From NCBI GenBank assembly GCA_013824265.1, contig PNNO01000004.1, positions 62,001 to 126,000 of the forward strand: DNA of 64,000 nt, given 5' to 3'. How positions within the stretch are numbered: position 1 is the first letter of the stretch; each line of letters begins with the position of its first letter. Below, piece after piece: positions 61,187 to 64,000 of the stretch. The notes under the pieces were generated by a model that had not been told where the DNA came from, did no database searches, and was given only the letters and a program-made list of their open reading frames with translations. The DNA is from a bacterium. GTDB taxonomy: Bacteria > Patescibacteriota > Gracilibacteria > UBA1369 > PNNO01. The position numbers and the translations under genes are program-made.

Positions 61187-61846
61187 ATGAGTATGACTCC
61201 TTTGACGCCAAATACAGATAATATCAACCAAGACATCAGTCGTGAAGGTTTAACAAAGGAGAAGCTCCTACAACCACTTTATTTGTTAAAGCCAAGCAAT
61301 AACTACGCAGTCGCAAAAGTTCAAAAATTCGTTCATATGCGAATTGAGGATCTTAATGAACTGCTCGGCAAAGAATATGAAGGAATTATTTTAGATGTTG
61401 ATGAATGCGTAGCCCCTCATCATGGAGAAATTTTGCCCGAAAATGTTGAACATATTGCATCTATGGTCCAACAAGGAATTCGCGTAGTAATATTTTCGAA
61501 TATGAAAGCCAGTGATAGATATCAATCTGTTATCGACAAGACAAATGGCAAAGTTAAGGTACATATGAGCAAACACGCAAAGCCCGATAGTCGAGGATTT
61601 ACTGAATGTTGTGAAAAAATGGAACTACCACCGGAAAAAGTAATGATGGTTGGTGACAATTTTATTACCGACGGAGGAGCAATACGTGCAGGCATCGATT
61701 TTGTTAAAGTAGAGCCAATTAAAACCGAAAACGAACCTATCGGAAAGAAACTAAAAAGATTACCACAGTTAGCAACAAGATGGTTTTATGAAAAACTCTC
61801 AAATTTATACGATAAGATTTTGAAGAGAAAGGTTATAAGGACCTGA
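61187..61846 (+). CDS. YqeG-like HAD phosphatase
   Basis: A 219-residue HAD-superfamily protein. Motif I is LDVDECVAP (Asp nucleophile near 67), motif II FSNMKA, motif III a lysine in KHAKP and motif IV VGDNFITDGGAI. The pattern and size suit the YqeG/Gep4 group, in which the yeast member dephosphorylates phosphatidylglycerophosphate. That would complement pgsA at 117, but the substrate here is inference. It follows pgk by 11 bases and ends with TGA. Confidence 0.8.
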   Translation: MSMTPLTPNTDNINQDISREGLTKEKLLQPLYLLKPSNNYAVAKVQKFVHMRIEDLNELLGKEYEGIILDVDECVAPHHGEILPENVEHIASMVQQGIRVVIFSNMKASDRYQSVIDKTNGKVKVHMSKHAKPDSRGFTECCEKMELPPEKVMMVGDNFITDGGAIRAGIDFVKVEPIKTENEPIGKKLKRLPQLATRWFYEKLSNLYDKILKRKVIRT

Positions 61847-61858
61847 TGTTCTTTAGTC

Positions 61859-62407
61859 TTACGGCTGGAACATTTCCTCGTTTGCAAATTCAACCTTTGT
61901 TATTTCAGGAAACTGCAAAAGTGTTTTTTGAATCTGTGAGGCCAAAAGTCCCGTGCGGCAGCTTCCTCCGGAAGTAAATCCTTTGTCGTCCAAAAACTCA
62001 ACGGTTGCAACCCCATCTTTAATTGTCAGACTTTTTAGTTCCAATTTGCCTGGAGCAAATTCGGTCTGGAAGCCGTCAACAGCTTCCGGAATGTTTATTT
62101 GCCCTTTTAAAAGTTCATTTAACGTATATTCCGGAACATTTTCCACAACAGGTATTTCTCTTTCCACAGGCAAAACGGCGTCACCACTACAAGGGATATA
62201 TTCGGCGATTTCTTTGTCGGCCTCAAGATTGTAATAATAAAGATTAACAGTCATGGTTTCAGGCTCAACAACTTCGCCAACAACCGCTTCGTCGTCAATA
62301 ACAACTTCTTCTTCATCTGCAATTTGTTCATCAATAAAAGGAACATCACAGGCGGAAAGCCCAAAAGACATCAAAACCACGAACATAAACAATGATAACT
62401 TTTTCAT
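61859..62407 (-). CDS. GerMN-domain lipoprotein
   Basis: A 182-residue lipoprotein with lipobox LSAC (about 17-20) and an acidic linker (about 28-52). A GerMN domain follows (about 55-175; TVNLYYYNLEAD, YTLNELLKG, SLTIKDGVATVEF, LQFPEITKVEF). GerMN proteins occur in the envelope of many bacteria, not only spore formers. Role unknown; surface binding is likely. Confidence 0.8.
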   Translation of the reverse strand: MKKLSLFMFVVLMSFGLSACDVPFIDEQIADEEEVVIDDEAVVGEVVEPETMTVNLYYYNLEADKEIAEYIPCSGDAVLPVEREIPVVENVPEYTLNELLKGQINIPEAVDGFQTEFAPGKLELKSLTIKDGVATVEFLDDKGFTSGGSCRTGLLASQIQKTLLQFPEITKVEFANEEMFQP

Positions 62408-62469
62408 ACCATTAATTTGTTAAAAATAACCGAACTGAATTATACCAGTTGTTTAGTTCTTTTCAACAA

Positions 62470-64000
62470 CTACCTCTTCTTCCACTCCGGTTTGCCACCG
62501 GATCTTCCTTCCGGCAATCTTTTCCCGCCACCGTCAGGCAGCCTACCGCCTCCCTCGGGCAATTCTTTCTCATCATCGTTACTGCTCCATCTCTTAATTT
62601 TATCCTCAACCACTTCCCTGCTCTGGGTATATCTTTCACGCACAACCTTTATGATTTTATCTTTTCGCCCTTCATCATCCGTAATATCCGGCGGAGGAAG
62701 AGTATTTAATGAAAATGTTTTTGACGGCATACCATCAATAAGAAGTTTTGAATAAGCCGTATATTTGGAAAGACTAACAAGGTCCGCAGGCAAAGCCTCC
62801 TCGCCGAATTGGGAACTTAAATACTCCGCGTCATCAAACCCAACCTGGAATGAAACAATTGAACCGACGTTACCAAACACGGCATCTCTAACCTCTTCCG
62901 GCATCTGCGCAATATACTGATTGGCCATTGTTAAATTTAGCTTATACTTTCTGGCCTCGGAAAGAATTGTGGCAAACGAATCCGTGGCAAAGTTTTGGAA
63001 CTCATCCACGTACAGGTAGAAATCTTTACGGTCTTTTTCCGGGATATCGGCGCGACTCATGGCGTCGATCTGAAACTTTGTAATAAGCATGGCACCAAGA
63101 AGCTGAGAGTTATCCTCACCAAGTTTTCCTTTGGAAAGATTAACTATGACGATTTTTCCTCTATCCATGGCAAATCTTAAATCAACCGTACTTTTTGGCT
63201 GACCGACTATGTTTCTTATTATAGGACTGGCCAAAAACTGTCCGACTTTATTTAAAATCGGAGAAACAGCTTCCACCATCATTCTGTCCTGCATAACCTC
63301 GAATTCCTTTTCCCAAAACGCCTTAACAACCGGATCTTCAATCTTCCTTACAACTTTTCTTCTAAAGTCCCTGTCCTGCAATATTCGCGTAATGCCAAGC
63401 ATGGTGGTGTTTGGATAATACAGAAGGGAAAGAATGGTATTTCTTAAAATATGTTCAAGACGAGGCCCCCAACTGTTGGCGTAAATCTTCTTAAAAATGC
63501 CAACAAGGCCCGAAGCAATAATTGTGTTTAGAGACGGATCTTTGCTTTCAAGCATGTTAAACGCAATAGGGAAATCCCTGTCCGACGGATCAAAAATAAT
63601 CACATCGTTGGTTCTGCTTGCCGGAACAAAGCTAAGCACGTTTTCCGCCAAATCGCCGTGCGGATCAATAACTCCAACTCCTTTTCCCGCCATTATGTCG
63701 GAATAAATCATATTTTCAAGAAGTGTCGTCTTACCCATACCGGTTTTTCCGATGATGTACATATGACGTCTTCTATCGACAGTTTTAATTCCAAATGTTT
63801 TATCAATACCTCTAAAGTTTGTTCTTCCAAGCATGGTAAGGTCATTGGCCAATTCCCCGCGCGGAACCGGAATATCCGTTGGTGGTTCAAGTTTGCGTGA
63901 CTTAACCCAATATATATTTGGAGTGGCAACGCTTTTATTTGGAAGGTGATAAACGGTAGCCAATTCTTCCACATTCATAACAAACGGATCGTCCATAAAT
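62470..64000 (-). CDS. TraG/DUF87-type secretion or conjugation ATPase (3' part, start outside window)
   Basis: The last 508 or more residues of a P-loop ATPase. Walker A is IGKTGMGKTT (near residue 79 of the visible part), Walker B LYVDEFQNF, and NQYIAQMPEEVRDAVFGN is the motif region of conjugative coupling proteins. The tail is Gly/Pro/Lys-rich and disordered. Patescibacteria often encode it beside VirB4-like genes and pilin-like genes such as 25751-26269; it may power pili or DNA uptake. An ATG stands at 63996 but family members are longer, so the real start is probably beyond base 64000. Confidence 0.85.
   Translation of the reverse strand, partial: FMDDPFVMNVEELATVYHLPNKSVATPNIYWVKSRKLEPPTDIPVPRGELANDLTMLGRTNFRGIDKTFGIKTVDRRRHMYIIGKTGMGKTTLLENMIYSDIMAGKGVGVIDPHGDLAENVLSFVPASRTNDVIIFDPSDRDFPIAFNMLESKDPSLNTIIASGLVGIFKKIYANSWGPRLEHILRNTILSLLYYPNTTMLGITRILQDRDFRRKVVRKIEDPVVKAFWEKEFEVMQDRMMVEAVSPILNKVGQFLASPIIRNIVGQPKSTVDLRFAMDRGKIVIVNLSKGKLGEDNSQLLGAMLITKFQIDAMSRADIPEKDRKDFYLYVDEFQNFATDSFATILSEARKYKLNLTMANQYIAQMPEEVRDAVFGNVGSIVSFQVGFDDAEYLSSQFGEEALPADLVSLSKYTAYSKLLIDGMPSKTFSLNTLPPPDITDDEGRKDKIIKVVRERYTQSREVVEDKIKRWSSNDDEKELPEGGGRLPDGGGKRLPEGRSGGKPEWKKR

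Noticed and set aside
1-64000. UGA recoding to glycine as in Gracilibacteria/Absconditabacteria
   Set aside because: TGA ends intact genes such as obgE and the YqeG-like gene, and conserved proteins contain no internal TGA.
1-64000. CRISPR array, insertion sequence or prophage
   Set aside because: I saw no regularly spaced direct repeats, no transposase, integrase or phage structural genes, and gene order is compact and housekeeping-like.

Overview
The window is an AT-rich (by eye roughly 35-38% GC), gene-dense bacterial chromosome segment with about 53 protein genes, two tRNA genes and very short intergenic gaps. The gene mix points to a Patescibacteria (Candidate Phyla Radiation) genome, possibly a Peregrinibacteria-like lineage. 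Pointers are a VirB2/Mbov_0395-type pilin, a TraG/DUF87-type secretion ATPase, bacterial PH and Tic20-like membrane proteins, Elp3, and many S-layer-homology (SLH) proteins. Phylum assignment is inference. TGA is a normal stop (for example at the ends of obgE and of the YqeG-like gene), so this is not a UGA-recoding lineage. Good sigma-70-type promoters with 16-18 bp spacers are common, but almost no start codon has a Shine-Dalgarno sequence.

Layout. 1-4.4 kb: pgsA, initiator tRNA-Met, an FtsB/DivIC-like gene, murC, cysS, yggT. 4.4-10.7 kb: a large exported Ig/FnIII protein, divergent from a two-gene unit. That unit encodes a PKD-7TM membrane protein and a three-part fusion of a RimK-like ATP-grasp ligase, a RimB-like aspartic protease and a QEGLA (DUF1704/MATCAP-like) metallopeptidase. 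10.7-15.6 kb (minus): HEAT-repeat transporter, STAS protein, PP2C phosphatase, queA. 15.7-19.6 kb (minus): rpsB, Tic20-like protein, tsf, ribBA, CAP protein. 19.7-23.5 kb (plus): chorismate mutase, RsbW-like kinase, STAS, PrsW-like protease, GT4. 23.5-30.9 kb: two beta-helix/SLH surface proteins flanking a pilin-like gene, der and a nucleotidyltransferase-like gene.

30.9-42.7 kb: uvrC (with an internal GNAT-like insertion and no HhH tail), tRNA-Leu, obgE, pth, rplU, rluD, a TrmB-like regulator, a candidate small RNA or attenuator, tyrS, recG, pabB and pabA. 43-48.9 kb: a small orphan gene; elp3 head-to-head with a Trm9-like methyltransferase; a WecG/TagA transferase; and a repeat-bearing membrane protein. 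48.9-57.2 kb: gatB, coaE, a HEPN-like membrane protein, a PH-domain protein, fmt, an O-antigen-ligase-like protein, a solute-binding lipoprotein and a GT2. 57.3-64 kb: a third SLH protein, ssb, ribE, ribH, pgk, a YqeG-like phosphatase, a GerMN lipoprotein and the 3' part of a TraG/DUF87-type ATPase.

The strongest candidate for a new system is elp3 plus the Trm9-like gene, which together look like a complete route to mcm5U at the tRNA wobble position in a bacterium. Second is the fused ligase-protease-metallopeptidase with its membrane partner. Others are UvrC with an inserted acetyltransferase-like domain, two partner-switching modules (one joined to a PrsW-like protease), a dispersed intergenic hairpin family, and a promoter-to-terminator unit upstream of tyrS.
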